This document shows, in pieces, positions 46,100 through 57,239 of a DNA stretch of 64,000 nucleotides. Positions within the stretch are counted from its first letter, which is position 1; the number at the start of each line of letters is the position of its first letter. Origin of the DNA: Calliopum simillimum (Eukaryota; Arthropoda; Insecta; Diptera; Lauxaniidae); contig OX638368.1 in assembly GCA_951812925.1 (NCBI GenBank), positions 118,753,309-118,817,308 on the forward strand. The letters run 5' to 3'. The notes below the pieces were generated by a model. It saw only the letters and a program-made list of their open reading frames with translations, searched no databases and was not told the origin of the DNA. The position numbers and the translations under genes are program-made.

Positions 46100-47265
46100 T
46101 GGGTTGTTTTGACAGCTGTTATGTGTCAAATGGCTTGTTCATATGACAGTTTGTGTTCAGTATTTAATAAGACTCAATCATAAACAGACTTACTCCTGAA
46201 CAACGTTTATTAATTGTAGAAATTTACTACCAAAATCAGTCATCAGTTAGAGAATATTATAGAGTTCTTCAACATCATTTTGGTCGTTATGAGCGCCCAA
46301 CTGAGCGCACTATTCGTAACATCATCACCAGGTTTCGAAGCAATTTTACACTACTGGACATTCATCATTCAACCAGAGTGCATAGAGCCCGTAGTTTAGA
46401 GAATATTGCTGCAGTAGCAAAGAGTGTTCGTGAAAACCGTGAACAATCCATTCGTCGCTGATCTCAGGCTTTGGGCATCTCTTATGGATCATTGTGGCAT
46501 ATTTTGAGACGTGATCTTGGTCTGAAGGCCTATAAAATACAGCTCGTATAAGTACTGAAGCCGGCTGATCTTGGTGTACGTTTTAATTTTGGTTTATGGG
46601 CCTTACAACAACTTCAAATTGATCCATTATTTTATCGAAAAGTTGTGTTTAGCGACAAAGCTCATTTTGGTTGAACGGCTACGTTAACAAGCAAAATTGC
46701 CGTATTTGAGCCGATGGACAACCAGAAGCAATCCAAGAGCTTCCTTCAATGTATCCCGATAAATGTACTGTTTGGTGTGGCTTTTGGGTAAGAAGCATCA
46801 TCGGACCGTATTTCTGTAAAAAATTGTTGCCAAAAATTCAGGATATTAGTGTAGCCGACCTCTGGTTTCAAAAGGATGGCACAACATGCCATACAGCTGA
46901 AGAAACAATCGCTTCATTGAGGGAAACGTTTGATGAAAACATCATCTCAAGAAATGCTCCTGTTAATTGGCCACCAAGATCATGTAATTTGACGCCATTG
47001 GATTACTTTCTTTTGGGATATGTTAAATCACTTGCTTATATCGACAAACCCAAAACTATTGACGCTTTGGAAACAAACATAGCTCGTGCTATTTAAGCAA
47101 TACCGGCCGATATGCTCGAAAGAGTTGTCAAAAATTGGCCACACAGAATAAACCATTTTGTGTTGTAGGAACCGAACTATCACTACAAATAGAGATTTGT
47201 ATCAATACATTGATTTTTCTGTGTTTTATTTCGAAAACAAAGTAGGAAGCTCTTATTGGATCACC
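46100..47265 (+). pseudogene. Mariner-like transposase relic, DD41D type, second copy
   Basis: From 46190: 'LTPEQRLLIVEIYYQNQSSV' and 'RPTERTIRNIITRFRSNFTL', two helix-turn-helix regions. In-frame stops lie near 46460 and 46548. 'FYRKVVFSDKAHF' then carries the first Asp region, followed by a frameshift near 46670. 46749-47093 is open: 'TVWCGFWVRSIIGPYF', 'DLWFQKDGTTCHTAEETI' (second Asp) and 'PPRSCNLTPLDYFLLGYVKS' (third Asp, 41 residues after the second). It keeps the N-terminal part missing from the copy at 227-1110, and protein-level divergence between the two is high, so they are different subfamilies. Terminal repeats not resolved. Confidence 0.8.
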
Positions 47266-47274
47266 CGTTACATA

Positions 47275-48427
47275 CGGAGGGCCTAACAAAAGTTCGCTTG
47301 GTAGGTGCCATGTTATAAATTTTAAGTAAATCAAAAATTGCATACTATTTGCTGTAGGCTTATGTACAATATATCATTTTAATTTTCACAAAGATCTGTC
47401 AAAATGGAGAGAAGAAAACGTAAAATTCGTGGAACAATGTCAGCAGATATTCCAGTGCCAACGCAGCAAGAGATTCGGTTTGCTATTCTTTTTGGATTTC
47501 AGCGTAAGTTCAAGCCTGTGGAAATATTTAGTGGATTCCAAATAGCATTTCAAGTTGATGCACCATCCCTTGTGACTATTTCAAAGTGGTTCCGTGGATT
47601 CCAGACAGGTCATTTTTCTGTGGGGGACGAACCTCGAGAAGGCTGCCCAAAATCTTTGACTTATTATGCAAGTGTAGCGCTGGTGAAGTCTAAAATTGAA
47701 GAAGATCCAAGATCGACCAAGGAAATCATTGCTGAGGAATTGGGCTTGAATGCCATGGCTGTATCGTGAATATTAACAAATGTTTTCGGATACACGAAGA
47801 AAAGAGGCACGTGTACGTTTTGCTAAGTATTTTCTTGAACAATTCAAAACGGAGAGTCTAACACTTTCAAGAAAATTGTAACAGGTGATGAAGCTTGGAT
47901 TTACAAGTACGACCCTGAAACCAGACAACAATCCATGGTATGGAGCTCAGAAGGTGCAAATCCACCTGTTAAAGTAAAGCAATAAAAGTCAGCAACAAAA
48001 GTAATGATGTCAGTTTACTTCACCAGAGAGAAAGTTGTAGCTGCTATTACTTTGAAAAAAGGTCAGACAGCTACTGCTAAGTGGTGTACTGAAACCTGCT
48101 TACCAAAAGTTTTCCAAAGTTTATTGGGAAAACGCCAAAGCGCCTTGTGACTTCTGGTTGTTTCCAAAAATAAAAAAAATTTGAGAGGGTGAGTCTTCAA
48201 CAGCAATGCGGAGATAATAAATGCGATTAATGATGAAATTGTAAAACTGCAAAAAGCCGATTTTGAAGACTGTTTTGCAAGATGGATTTATCGACTTCAA
48301 AAATGTATCAAAATAAATGGCGATTACGTTGAAAAAATACAAACAGATAGAGTAAAGTTATAAATTTAAAAAATGTTGTATCTTGTTTCTTTCAACTCTA
48401 CTAAGCAAACTTTTGTTAGGCCCCTCG
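47275..48427 (+). mobile_element. Mariner element (DD34D-like) with TIRs, defective
   Basis: Ends CGGAGGGCCTAACAAAAGTT and the complement of CGAGGGGCCTAACAAAAGTT, inverted over about 29 bp, with TA on both sides (47273-47274 and 48428-48429). Length 1153 bp. It abuts the DD41D relic directly. Transposase described separately. Confidence 0.85.
47404..48360 (+). pseudogene. Mariner transposase, frameshifted and missing catalytic Asp 2
   Basis: Open from 47404 for 121 codons: 'EIRFAILFGFQRKFKPVEIF' and 'VTISKWFRGFQTGHFSVGDE' form the first DNA-binding domain, and 'KSKIEEDPRSTKEIIAEELG' the second. A stop at 47767 is followed by shifted frames carrying 'KIVTGDEAWIYKYDPETRQQ' (first Asp) and 'KGQTATAKWCTETCLPKVF'. 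A deletion near 48125-48135 joins this to 'CDFWLFPKIKK', removing the second Asp and most of the 34-residue spacer. The tail 'NDEIVKLQKADFEDCFARWI' runs to about 48360. Inactive. Confidence 0.85.
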
Positions 48428-48429
48428 TA

Positions 48430-50743
48430 TATGTGTGTATTCCTCGATCACGCTTTTAATATATCCCTATTACCGCTCAATATCTGCTTATGCGCGAATT
48501 TTCGGTGTCATTTGCAAATTTTATTAATTAATTTTCTTCAGTCGAAATATTTTTCCTATGCTTTTAAAGTGTTTAATATTTGTTCAATTCATTAATAATG
48601 ATGAGTTAAGTTTCAGAGAAATTTATAATAAAAAAATTTATGATGTGCCGCTTTCTGGATTGATTTTTGAAAATTAATTAAAAAGCGGCTATGCATTCAG
48701 TCATGTAAAGCTTATAACTTTTTTGATGGCTAAAAACAACTTCATCATTTTGGTAAATTAATAATTACCAACGCCACCGCCGCATAAAAATTTAAAAAAA
48801 AAAGAAAAAAATTATCATATTTTTTCGAAGCCAAGTTCAGGCAACACTTCGTCAGTCAGCATTTCCGTAATAATTCTCACGTTGTTCGATGTTCATGTTT
48901 TGGAAAATATTTTCATAACGAAAATCAACGTTTTTTTTTTAAATTTTTTTTTGATAATTAAACATGCAATGGCATAATGGAGGGAGAGTGCTGGTATATG
49001 ACTTATGGCGAAGCGCTTGAATTTTTTCTGCGTCACTTTAGCGATTTGGTTAACTTTTAAGAGTCATGCAAAAACGAAGATTTCTATAGATTTTTATGCT
49101 TTTTTTTTTGTTTAATAATAATTGTTGCTTAAACGTTTTGCTAAAGGTTTTTAAGGATGAGGTGAGAGTTGATCATGTTAATTAAGTTGATGTTCGTGGT
49201 GATATAAAACTGTTTTCACAACACACTAATTTGCAGCTAACATAAAATATGCTAAGTTATGGGAAATATTTAATAATTTTGCTAAAATTATTATGAATAT
49301 AAACTTTATGGTTATGTAAACCAATAAAAGTCTTAAATATATTTTTATTCAGAAATTTATCTACTAAAATGTAGACATACGCGCATTTAATGTCTTGAGT
49401 AAAACTTTCTTATTTATGTTCAATGAACATTGTACATGTACCCATATTACTTTGATTAAATTTTCCAATGCTGCCAAATATTTTTGCAATTCATGGCATT
49501 GCTTGGGATAGATGCTCATTGATGATTATATGGTAATTTTTATTCATAAATTGCATATTGGAAATTACTGTATACAAAAAGCAATTGAAATATGCAGAAA
49601 AATGTAAAAGAAAAAATTTGCAAAAAATAAATTATTTATAGTCATGCTAATTCATTGAAGAACTTGAACTATGATTGATTGACGTCGAAAGTTGATTTTT
49701 TTTTTTGCAATTTCGAAATGTTTTTTTTTTTTCAAATAATTTTCACCAAATTACTGCCAAGATAATGAAAGTTCAAATAAAAACCATAATTTCCTTAAAC
49801 ATATTTATTGTTAAAAATTATATATTCAAGGTGGTCTCTATTGTTTAACTTAAACATATTGAATGTTTGATTTGCTTAAACCCAAATAAATATTCAAGAG
49901 CTTGAAAATTGAATGCATTTAGTGAAAAATGTCAGTAGCATGAGATTTCGTTTGCGGTAGCTATGTTTTGTCACATCAAAACACGCGTTGCTGTTGGCCA
50001 AATGTCAAGAAATGAAAAAAAATTCGTACATAACCTTTAGGCTACTTAAAAAATTCGCTGCTGAAGAGTTGCCATCAATCAAATAGCGTTTTTTTCCCCT
50101 ACTTTATCTGATGAAATTTATTTTTATAATACATTTTTTGTTTTTGTAAATCTTTGCATATTTACATAATGAAGTAATTAGAAAACAAAAACTTTTTGTT
50201 TCATCATCATCATCATTATTATCATCATCATTTATTTGATATAAAATGCCTCAAGTTATTCGGTTACACGCTTTTGATTTCAAATCAAAAAACCTTATAA
50301 TTAATTTTAAATTACTTCATTAATGTTTAATTTTATTTCATATATAGATGATCGATAATTTCTATTTTAAATAAATTATATGTAGTTAATGAATTTATTT
50401 ATAACCTCTAATCCCAGAGGCTATATAACATGAAATACATATGTGCATAATCATTCATATGGATCTGATAATTGCCCTAGCGAAAGTATCTGCTAAATGC
50501 TTTTGTTTAAATAATCCCTCAACTTACATGTTCCTTCATGGTGGCCAATTGAATATATTTTTAATTCATACCATTTTATCGTTAAAATGAAAAGAAGTAG
50601 TTTGTTTTATGACTGATCGAAATTTAAAAATTTGTATTGTACAATAATATTGCACAGTTTCATCTTCAAGCAAAAGTAGATTTGAAACGGAATTCAAACG
50701 TTTTAAAAAGTTGCTAAAATTTTTTCATTGCGAAAACCTAACT
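48430..50743. other. Low-copy intronic sequence, no gene seen
   Basis: AT-rich, with an ATC run at about 50203-50235 and T-rich tracts. No exon, RNA gene or mobile element supportable. Confidence 0.45.
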
Positions 50744-51057
50744 AGTAAGGGTGCAACCTTTGGCCTTGCCAAACATTAAATACCCTACAACGTTCTCTTT
50801 TCCGAGTTCGTCTAGTTTTAGCTCACAGCGTGCATTTATAGTCTTTAGTATTTGAGTGAAATTTAGTTTGATTATCACAAAAAACTCTTTCAGTATAGCG
50901 TTTTGAAGCTTTTGCTTGTATGGGAGGTGCCACGCCCTCTTGTCCGATTTCATACAAATTTTGCTCAGAGTTTTCAATAATAATTCGTAGTATTTAAGTG
51001 TATTTTGGTTGAATTGTAGTGAAAAATACTCCTAAAGTTGCATTTTGAATATATTTT

Positions 51058-52068
51058 GATAATTTTATATTGAACTAATTAAACAGTCATTTTTGCAATT
51101 TTTCAACAACAGACGAAAGCAAGCGTTAACATGGAAATTGATTACATATGTTTCGGCTACTTCCACATACATATTTATATATTTTTCATATATAAACATG
51201 TATATAGCCTCATCAGATCAGTTTTAGTTAAATCTTGCCAGAAACCGTACTCGATCTGATGAGGCTATATACATGTTTATATATGAAAAATATATAAATA
51301 TGTATGTGGAAGTAGCCGAAACATATGTAATCAATTTCCATGTTAACACTTGCTTTCGTCTGTTGTTGAAAAATTGCAAAAATGACTGTTTAATTAGTTC
51401 AATATAAAATTATCATACTTCAATTTAGAAAAAGCGCGTTGGTACTTTCATTAGTACTATACAAGCAATAAAAAACAGTCAATAAACAAACTTCATAATT
51501 TATCTAGGGAACCTGCCTATCTATCATTAAAATTCTCGTAATTTCGAGAGCCTGCATTGTATGTGGAAAACAAATCCGCCCTTGTAGGTTTTAATTGTAG
51601 CTAGCGTAGCATGTCTCAAAACCAGAGTGTGTTACCAACTAACAATTTGGCAATTTTTCACGACAGACGGCGCTAGTGAGCCTTATGAGTTATGCATAAT
51701 GGCGATCCTGCTCAGAGAGTTTACTCGTGGCCTATAGCACAATCGCTTAAGCACCGCGTTCTCTTTCATTAGAAAACCGGAGTCACGAGTTCGAGTACGG
51801 TTTCTGGCAAGATTTAACTAAAACTGATCTGATGAGGCTATATACATGTTTATATATGAAAAATATATAAATATGTATGTGGAAGTAGCCGAAACATATG
51901 TAATCAATTTCCATGTTAACACTTGCTTTCGTCTGTTGTTGAAAAATTGCAAAAATGACTGTTTAATTAGTTCAATATAAAATTATCATACTTCAATTTA
52001 GAAAAAGCGCGTTGGTACTTTCATTAGTACTATACAAGCAATAAAAAACAGTCAATAAACAAACTTCA
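51058..52068. mobile_element. Mirrored retroposon-like insertion, long form, 11-bp target duplication
   Basis: Flanked by GAATATATTTT at 51047-51057 and 52069-52079. Order: an inverted ~196-bp unit (51058-51253, 'GATAATTTTATATTGAACTA' … 'CAGAAACCGTACTC'), the same unit in forward orientation with an ~85-bp tail (51254-51498), a ~220-bp unique stretch, a tRNA-like block (51724-51800), and a second forward unit with tail (to 52068, ending CAATAAACAAACTTCA). Short form at 27704-27942. No protein. The 11-13-bp duplications favour target-primed retroposition. Confidence 0.75.
51724..51800 (+). other. tRNA-like block (possible SINE head)
   Basis: 'TATAGCACAATCGCTTAAGC' resembles a tRNA D arm with A box, and 'GAGTTCGAGTACGG' a T arm with B box, about 45 bp apart. 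It leads directly into the ~240-bp repeated body. This is the order expected of a tRNA-derived SINE (head, body, tail). The anticodon region is not well formed. Confidence 0.45.
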
Positions 52069-52384
52069 GAATATATTTTTCGTTTGGCGTGTCCGCTGAC
52101 CGATTTTGCTCATTTTCAATCCCAGCTAACTTTTACGACAAAGCCAACACATTAAATTTCATTGAAGTATCATGGCTAGTTTTCTCGTAAAAAATATTTC
52201 CACGCACAGCCAGCCAGCTAGACAGACGGACATGGCTATATCGACTGAGGAGGTGACGCTGATCAAGAATACATATACTTTTCTATATCTGCCACGCCTC
52301 CTTCTCTGCGTTTCAAACGGAAGGTTGAAGAGAATATACCCTGGGTGTAGGGTATAAAAAGAAATGCCCAAATACATAAGATCT

Positions 52385-52976
52385 AAGGCTGCATACTTAG
52401 TTTTGATCAAAACCCCCAAAAAGATGGCCCGCCCGGGGCTTGAATGAAGGTCTAAGCGACAAAATGTTTTTCTACAGTTTCTTTGCAACCACAAAATTAT
52501 TGGTAGTAATTCGACCCAAATGTTTGAAAGGGTTAATTTTCTACATATTTTGTTTTTTTTTCTCATTGCTCTACGGTGAAATTTGCACTCTGAAAGTCCC
52601 GGTATAAGTTAAAAATTTTTTTATTCAAAAATCAGTTTTTTCAGATAGAAATGGCAATAGAAAACGTATCTAAAAAGTTTGTGTAACACTTGCATCTTGA
52701 GTTGTAGTAAAAAGAAACTGTAATTTGAACCGAAAAATTTCAACTGCATCCAGGACTTCCTTAAAGCCAACTTTTCACTATAGAACAATAGAACAAAAAT
52801 CTAGAAAATTTAGAAAATTGACCCCTTTCAAAAATTTACAGTAATTCCGCGGTTTTTGAGAAAAAAAAAAAAAAAAAAACAGTAAAAATATACTGATTGT
52901 TGTCGTTTATTCATTCAAGCCAAGGGTGGGCCATCTTTTCGGAAGTTTTGATCCAAAACAATTATGCAGTCTTTGT
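52385..52976. mobile_element. Foldback element, ~590 bp
   Basis: Ends AAGGCTGCATA… and …TATGCAGTCTTT. The arms continue through 'TTTTGATCAAAACCCCCAAA', 'AGATGGCCCGCCC' and 'GCTTGAATGAA' on the left, complementing 52905-52970 on the right. A poly(A) run at about 52860-52879 lies in the centre. A lone arm fragment is at about 24890-24950. Confidence 0.75.
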
Positions 52977-53476
52977 TACACGTATACGTGTAAGTTCTGC
53001 TGCTAAAATAATTTTTGATGCAACTTTTACGGATTACTTTCCATATGAAATAGTTTGAATATTGTTAAAATAATTAGCAGAATATAAGATATAAATTCTC
53101 TGAAATTCTCTCAAGCTAGAAAATAAACTAGTTGTAAGCTTTCCTGTGAAAAGTAAAATATTTAATCGGTTCAAATACACAATTTGAAGGGTAGGTTATT
53201 GAAAAGAAGTTGAAATTACATGGATTACGAAATAAGAATTGCGTAAATGTGGAAGGGGTGTAGTTAAGAGTTTCACAAAACGCTTTTTTCACTGCTTAAA
53301 TTCAGCGGATCTTAAGAAATTTCCCTTTTTTTCTATTCGAAGGATTTTATTGGTAATTTTTTGTCTGAAAATTTGCAGATTTTGTGCTTTTGCGTTATCT
53401 TTTGTTTGTCTTATACATCGGCTAATAAGTTTTCTGTCTAATGGAAAAAACACAACATTATTTGTTGAATTCGATT
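52977..53476. other. No gene seen
   Basis: AT-rich. The 100-codon plus frame at 53239-53541 overlaps the mariner fragment on the other strand and is Phe-rich without a domain. Confidence 0.4.
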
Positions 53477-53714
53477 CTATTCATCGACATAGTCTTCTTC
53501 GAGATCGAAACAACCATTCCAGTGCTTCGCTAACATTTTGATACTTTTCTTGAAAATTGATTGACCTTTGGCGTTTGTTTCAGTCTTCAAATAGGTAACA
53601 GTCGCCAAATCTGGAGGATAGGGTGGGTACAGAAACAATTCGAAGTGTAACAAGTACAATTTTGCCACTGTAGCCAGATAATTGTGATACTTTGCATTGT
53701 CCTGTTGAAATTTC
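53477..53714 (-). pseudogene. Mariner transposase C-terminal fragment (DD34D-like)
   Basis: Minus-strand frame: 'QQDNAKYHNYLATVAKLYLL' has the second-Asp motif (normally D-N-A-R-x-H), then 'YPPYPPDLATVTYL' replaces the usual 'YSPDLAPSDY' block. 'KMLAKHWNGCFDLEEDYVDE' is the family's C-terminus (…KRW.KC…GDYVE). It is a third, distinct mariner lineage in the window. The foldback at 53747 begins just beyond the surviving end. Confidence 0.65.
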
Positions 53715-53746
53715 CTCGTTCAAATGATGATGCAGTTGTGCTAAGT

Positions 53747-54430
53747 ACACAGAGAAAACCACATTGTCAAAAGTGGCAGAAACGTAGCTATTTTAACCAC
53801 TGGGAGACCCAAATTTTGAGCATGGCTCGTTTGTGGCAGTTTTAACTACGCTCGTTGTTTAATGGGCTTAATCTACGTTTGTAAGTGTTTTAATAACGCG
53901 CGTTGCTATATGAAATACAAAAGAAAAAAAATTTTTTTGAATTGATTTTAATTTTTTCCTCATGTCAACGGCAATGAAAACTGACATTATTTTCTTTTTT
54001 TATTTTCAATTTTATGCTTTAAATAAAATTTTTTTGTTTTGATATTGCGGAGATTTGAACCTGGAACCTGTCGTGTGATAGATGCGGACGTAAGCAACTC
54101 AGCTGCGGGCATCATTATTGTGAAGTTGACTGAAAGTTTATTTGTTTTGAAATAAGCTGATTTGGTTTTAACTACGTTTCGCGAGTATTTTAACTACGTT
54201 TTGTTGCTGATTTGAGTTTAACAACGCTTCGGAGTGTTTTGACTACGTTCCGTTGCTGATTTATATTTAACAACGCTTGGCAACCAGCGTTGTTGAATAA
54301 GTTTCAACCGCGTTTGTGAGTGATTTTGCAACGCATCATACAAATATGAGCTTGGAGCGTTGTTAAATCCAAACCAGCAACGCAACGTAGTTAAAACACT
54401 CACGAACTCGGTTTTCTCTTCGCTCTGTGT
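53747..54430. mobile_element. Foldback element with TAACTACG/AACAACGC repeats and a tRNA-like core
   Basis: Ends ACACAGAG(…)GAAAACC and the complement GGTTTTCTCTTCGCTCTGTGT; the right end has four extra bases. The right half holds alternating 'TTTTAACTACGTTTTGTTGC' and 'TTAACAACGCTTCGGAGTG' units, mirrored by 'AGCGTTGTTAAATCCAAACC' and 'GCAACGTAGTTAAAACACTC'. A tRNA-like block is at 54041-54113. No coding frame. Confidence 0.7.
54041..54113 (-). other. tRNA-like sequence, minus strand
   Basis: On the minus strand 'GCAGCTGAGTTGCTTACG' matches an A-box/D-arm and 'GGTTCAAATCTCC' is an excellent B-box. Acceptor and T stems do not close well, so a tRNA pseudogene or SINE head is more likely than a working tRNA. 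Confidence 0.4.
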
Positions 54431-54465
54431 AGCGATCATTATTGTCTGTCTCATTCGTGCAAACT

Positions 54466-54639
54466 ATGCAAGGGAAAATTTTTAAATTTTGTTTCGCAAC
54501 AACATTAATCTTCCTCATAGTGCAGTATCCCGCTGAGGCTTGCAGCAAAACTAAAAACCTCATTGCAAAGTATAATGACACCTTCAAAAATTTCAACATG
54601 AACATAAACTTTAACCCAACACAAAATGACTTAATATAA
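54466..54639 (+). CDS. Candidate small secreted peptide, 57 residues
   Basis: From the ATG at 54466 (an in-frame alternative start lies upstream at 54442), the first 24 residues read 'MQGKIFKFCFATTLIFLIVQ' then YPAEA, a plausible signal peptide with cleavage before Cys25. The predicted mature part is about 33 residues, Asn/Lys/Phe-rich with a single Cys ('CSKTKNLIAKYNDTFKNFNM'), ending at a TAA. An AATAAA occurs about 110 bp downstream. There is no TATA box, and a foldback ends only 35 bp upstream. T-rich DNA produces hydrophobic frames by chance, so this is weak. It would be a nested gene inside intron 1. Confidence 0.25.
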   Translation: MQGKIFKFCFATTLIFLIVQYPAEACSKTKNLIAKYNDTFKNFNMNINFNPTQNDLI

Positions 54640-56344
54640 AAATGGCTAAAATTTAGAGTAAATGCGATACGATTTCAATGATTTCCAAATGCTTAATACA
54701 CAAAAATCGCAAACAATCTTTACAGACGAGTGCAAATTATCAGCCAAAATAAATCGATTCGTTTGAGCCAAATTAATAAGTAGTAAAACAAAAGCAGAAC
54801 AATTTGTTTAATTTTGCATTGGAGGAGACTTAGTAATTTTGAAATTTTTGGCAAAAACGTTAAATTATTTCACTAAACAAAAATAAAGCAAAAATTCACT
54901 TGCAAGTTGCAACACAGACAAAACATAACATGCGGTGCAAAGTGGCAACAACGTGACTTGGTTGTTACCCACTTTGCTGTTGTTGTTGTTATTGTTGTTG
55001 TTATTGTTGTTGTTGTTGTAGTTAATATTATCTGTAACAACAGGTGGCTGACTTTTCAATTAAACTAATTGGTTTTAAATGCAGCTGCGGGGGTGTAGAA
55101 GAAAGTGAATGAAGCATAGGAAAAAATAAATAAACAAAATGTTAGAAATGTTGCATACTTTCAGTGAAGAAAAAAAAAGGCGCATAATTTTTTAACCTAT
55201 TTTATGCAGGAATTGACTAAGTGAAGAGTTGTTTTTTTTTTTTCGAAAGTTTGAAAAATAATAGCCTTTAGTAAAAGAAATCTTAAGAAAATTGCAAAAA
55301 ATATGTACAGAAATTGGTGACCAAAGTTTTCCAAATCTAAACACTCACAACTTAATATTTGTTCCCATTTTCAATTCATAAAATGCTTTCGCTTTCAACA
55401 ACTAACATCAAATTCCTCATTTTATACACAGCTTTTAGTTGTTACTTTATATGCGCATGCGCAACATGTTGCCGAACTTGTGCGAGTGCACGTAATTTGA
55501 GATAATTTGTCTGCAACATGGTAAAAGAGATTTTTGCGCTCAGATTTCATTGCACTTAAGGGGCATGACGAATATCGCGCACATGTGCGTGTGTTTATAT
55601 GTCATGTCTGTTGCAGCATTTGCTGCTGCGTAGCGTAAATGAGTTTTTGTGTTGCACGGCGTTAAGTTTTTTAATTGGCGATATTTAGTGTAAAGTGCAT
55701 TTGTTACTGTCATTGATGACAGTTCCATGATGTTCATTTTGTTGTTTTTTATGTCTGAGGCCTGTTTGTATCTATCTTTTTTTTTTTGGTTTTCTTTTTC
55801 GTTTTTGTTTGTTTCATAGTCAAAATTTAGGTCAACGGGCTGAGCAACCCAACAATGTGTCATTTGTATTACTTTATTTATGTAACAACAAAAATAGCAA
55901 ACTAAAAATATTTTTTGTAGTCTGCAAACGTTTTTGCATCATTAATTTTGTACTTAAAATATTTATGTTTTTTTTTTCACTTTCCCATGGTCCCTTAACT
56001 TTTTCTATAAAGTTTACTGCTCACGTGTGGATGGTGATGATGATGACGACCTTTTTTGTAAAATCTTATGTTTTTTGCGTATATTGCCTTCGTTTTATGG
56101 CATATCATTGTTCGTGGAAAATATAATTTTCATAAGAAATGTTAATAGCTCAAACTCTTGACAAGTAGGATATTTTGAACATTAAATGGAAGGAAAAATT
56201 TCAAAAATTCATGCATATGAGTTTTTTACTTATTTAAGTTAACAATTTCCAAAATTGTGAACGCTTTGTAAAAACTGTCAAACACAAATTTTTACAGTTT
56301 TAAGAGCATACGAGGTTTTCGTGAGATTTACACATTTTGCTCGC
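54640..56344. other. Low-copy intronic sequence, no gene seen
   Basis: Includes a TTG-rich microsatellite at 54978-55019 and a fragment of the palindromic MITE's inner sequence at about 56260-56320 ('ACAGTTTTAAGAGCATACGA'). Otherwise nothing supportable. Confidence 0.45.
54978..55019 (+). repeat. TTG-rich microsatellite
   Basis: TGTTGTTGTTATTGTTGTTG-type run of about 42 bp. Confidence 0.9.
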
Positions 56345-56349
56345 CGGTG

Positions 56350-57239
56350 CACAGTGTGAGATTTTGCCAATCTAGGACGTCAAAATTCAATTTTAGCCGT
56401 AGTTTGAAAGATATTGAGTTGAAATTTTGTATATGTGCTTTAATTTTTTATGCGGAAGTTTGGTTCAGAGATGAACAAAATCGGACAAAATCTACTTACA
56501 CCTCCCGTACAAATGTGCCTTTTTTTTGTAAAAGAAAATTGAAAAAAATTGGTTGTAATGAAGATATCAACTTGAAAATTTGTATTTACTATTTCAGTGG
56601 TAACTGAATACTACTGTCAAAAAATGGGAGTGATTAAAAGAGATAACATACATTTTTTTTCATGATTTCAGTACAAATGTTCATTATAACACTTCAGTCA
56701 TTGTAAAAAAAGATGCCTTTGGGCAAAATATGGGCAAGATTTTAGTTTTTAAATCTATTCTATGAGAATGAATGCTCATACTGTATGCTTTGTCATAGCC
56801 TAACCACGCCCAACTTTTAAGTTATAGTCTATGAAAGATTCAAGATATTTGAAATTTGTCTCACCTTTTGGCTGATTATAAAATAATTTGATTAAAATAC
56901 TTAAGTGCAAATGTAAGGGTTATGTATAGCAAAAATTTTTAGTGAAAGTATTGACCTTTAATGCAAAAATTTTTTTGCCAAAAAACAAACGCGCACAACT
57001 TCAATTTGATCGCTCAAAGTTTTGTTATCGATGCAAGCTTGAAAATTTGTTTTCGCATGCTGTTCAATAGTACGTGTTTGATAGCTGTTATCATGCCAAT
57101 GACATTTATTTTATTCTTTTTTATGCTTATTTTCGTAACAATTGGAGTGTTTTCTAACAAATTACAAAATATGATCGATTTTGAAGCACATTGTTTTGTT
57201 TCATTTTGACGTCCTAGATTGGCAAAATCTCACACTGTG
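56350..57239. mobile_element. 890-bp non-autonomous element with Transib-like ends
   Basis: Exact 37-bp inverted repeats start CACAGTGTGAGATTTTGCCA at 56350 and finish with the complement at 57239. They are flanked by CGGTG at 56345-56349 and 57240-57244. Transib elements have ends beginning with a CACWRTG-like heptamer (CACAGTG is also the V(D)J signal heptamer) and 5-bp GC-rich target duplications; both fit. The inside has an 86-codon plus frame that starts within the repeat and resembles no transposase, so the element is non-autonomous. It interrupts otherwise continuous sequence 'CTCGC|CGGTG|GCCAGG'. Confidence 0.75.

Larger units (their letters stand above)
50744..52360 (-). repeat. TATACCC-type repeat A, copy interrupted by a retroposon-like insertion
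   Basis: Left end 'TAAGGGTGCAACCTTTGGCC' and 'AACATTAAATACCCTACAAC'; right end 'CCCTGGGTGTAGGGTATAAA'. Without the insertion at 51058-52068 the host copy is about 600 bp, similar to the copies at 36.2 and 62 kb. It includes the unit 'GGAGGTGCCACGCCCTCTTG' and 'GACGGACATGGCTATATCGA'. Confidence 0.8.

Noticed and set aside
52159..52566. A 135-codon minus-strand open frame
   Set aside because: It runs through the end of repeat A into a foldback arm. The matching part ('TLHPGYILFNLPFETQRRRR') recurs at 62.7 kb only because the repeat does. No domain, and the low-complexity 'SVCLAGW' comes from the CTGGCTGG run.
51724..54113. Functional tRNA genes at the three tRNA-like sites (also 45601-45662)
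   Set aside because: A- and B-box-like motifs are present, but acceptor, anticodon and T stems do not pair well. SINE heads or pseudogenes are more likely.
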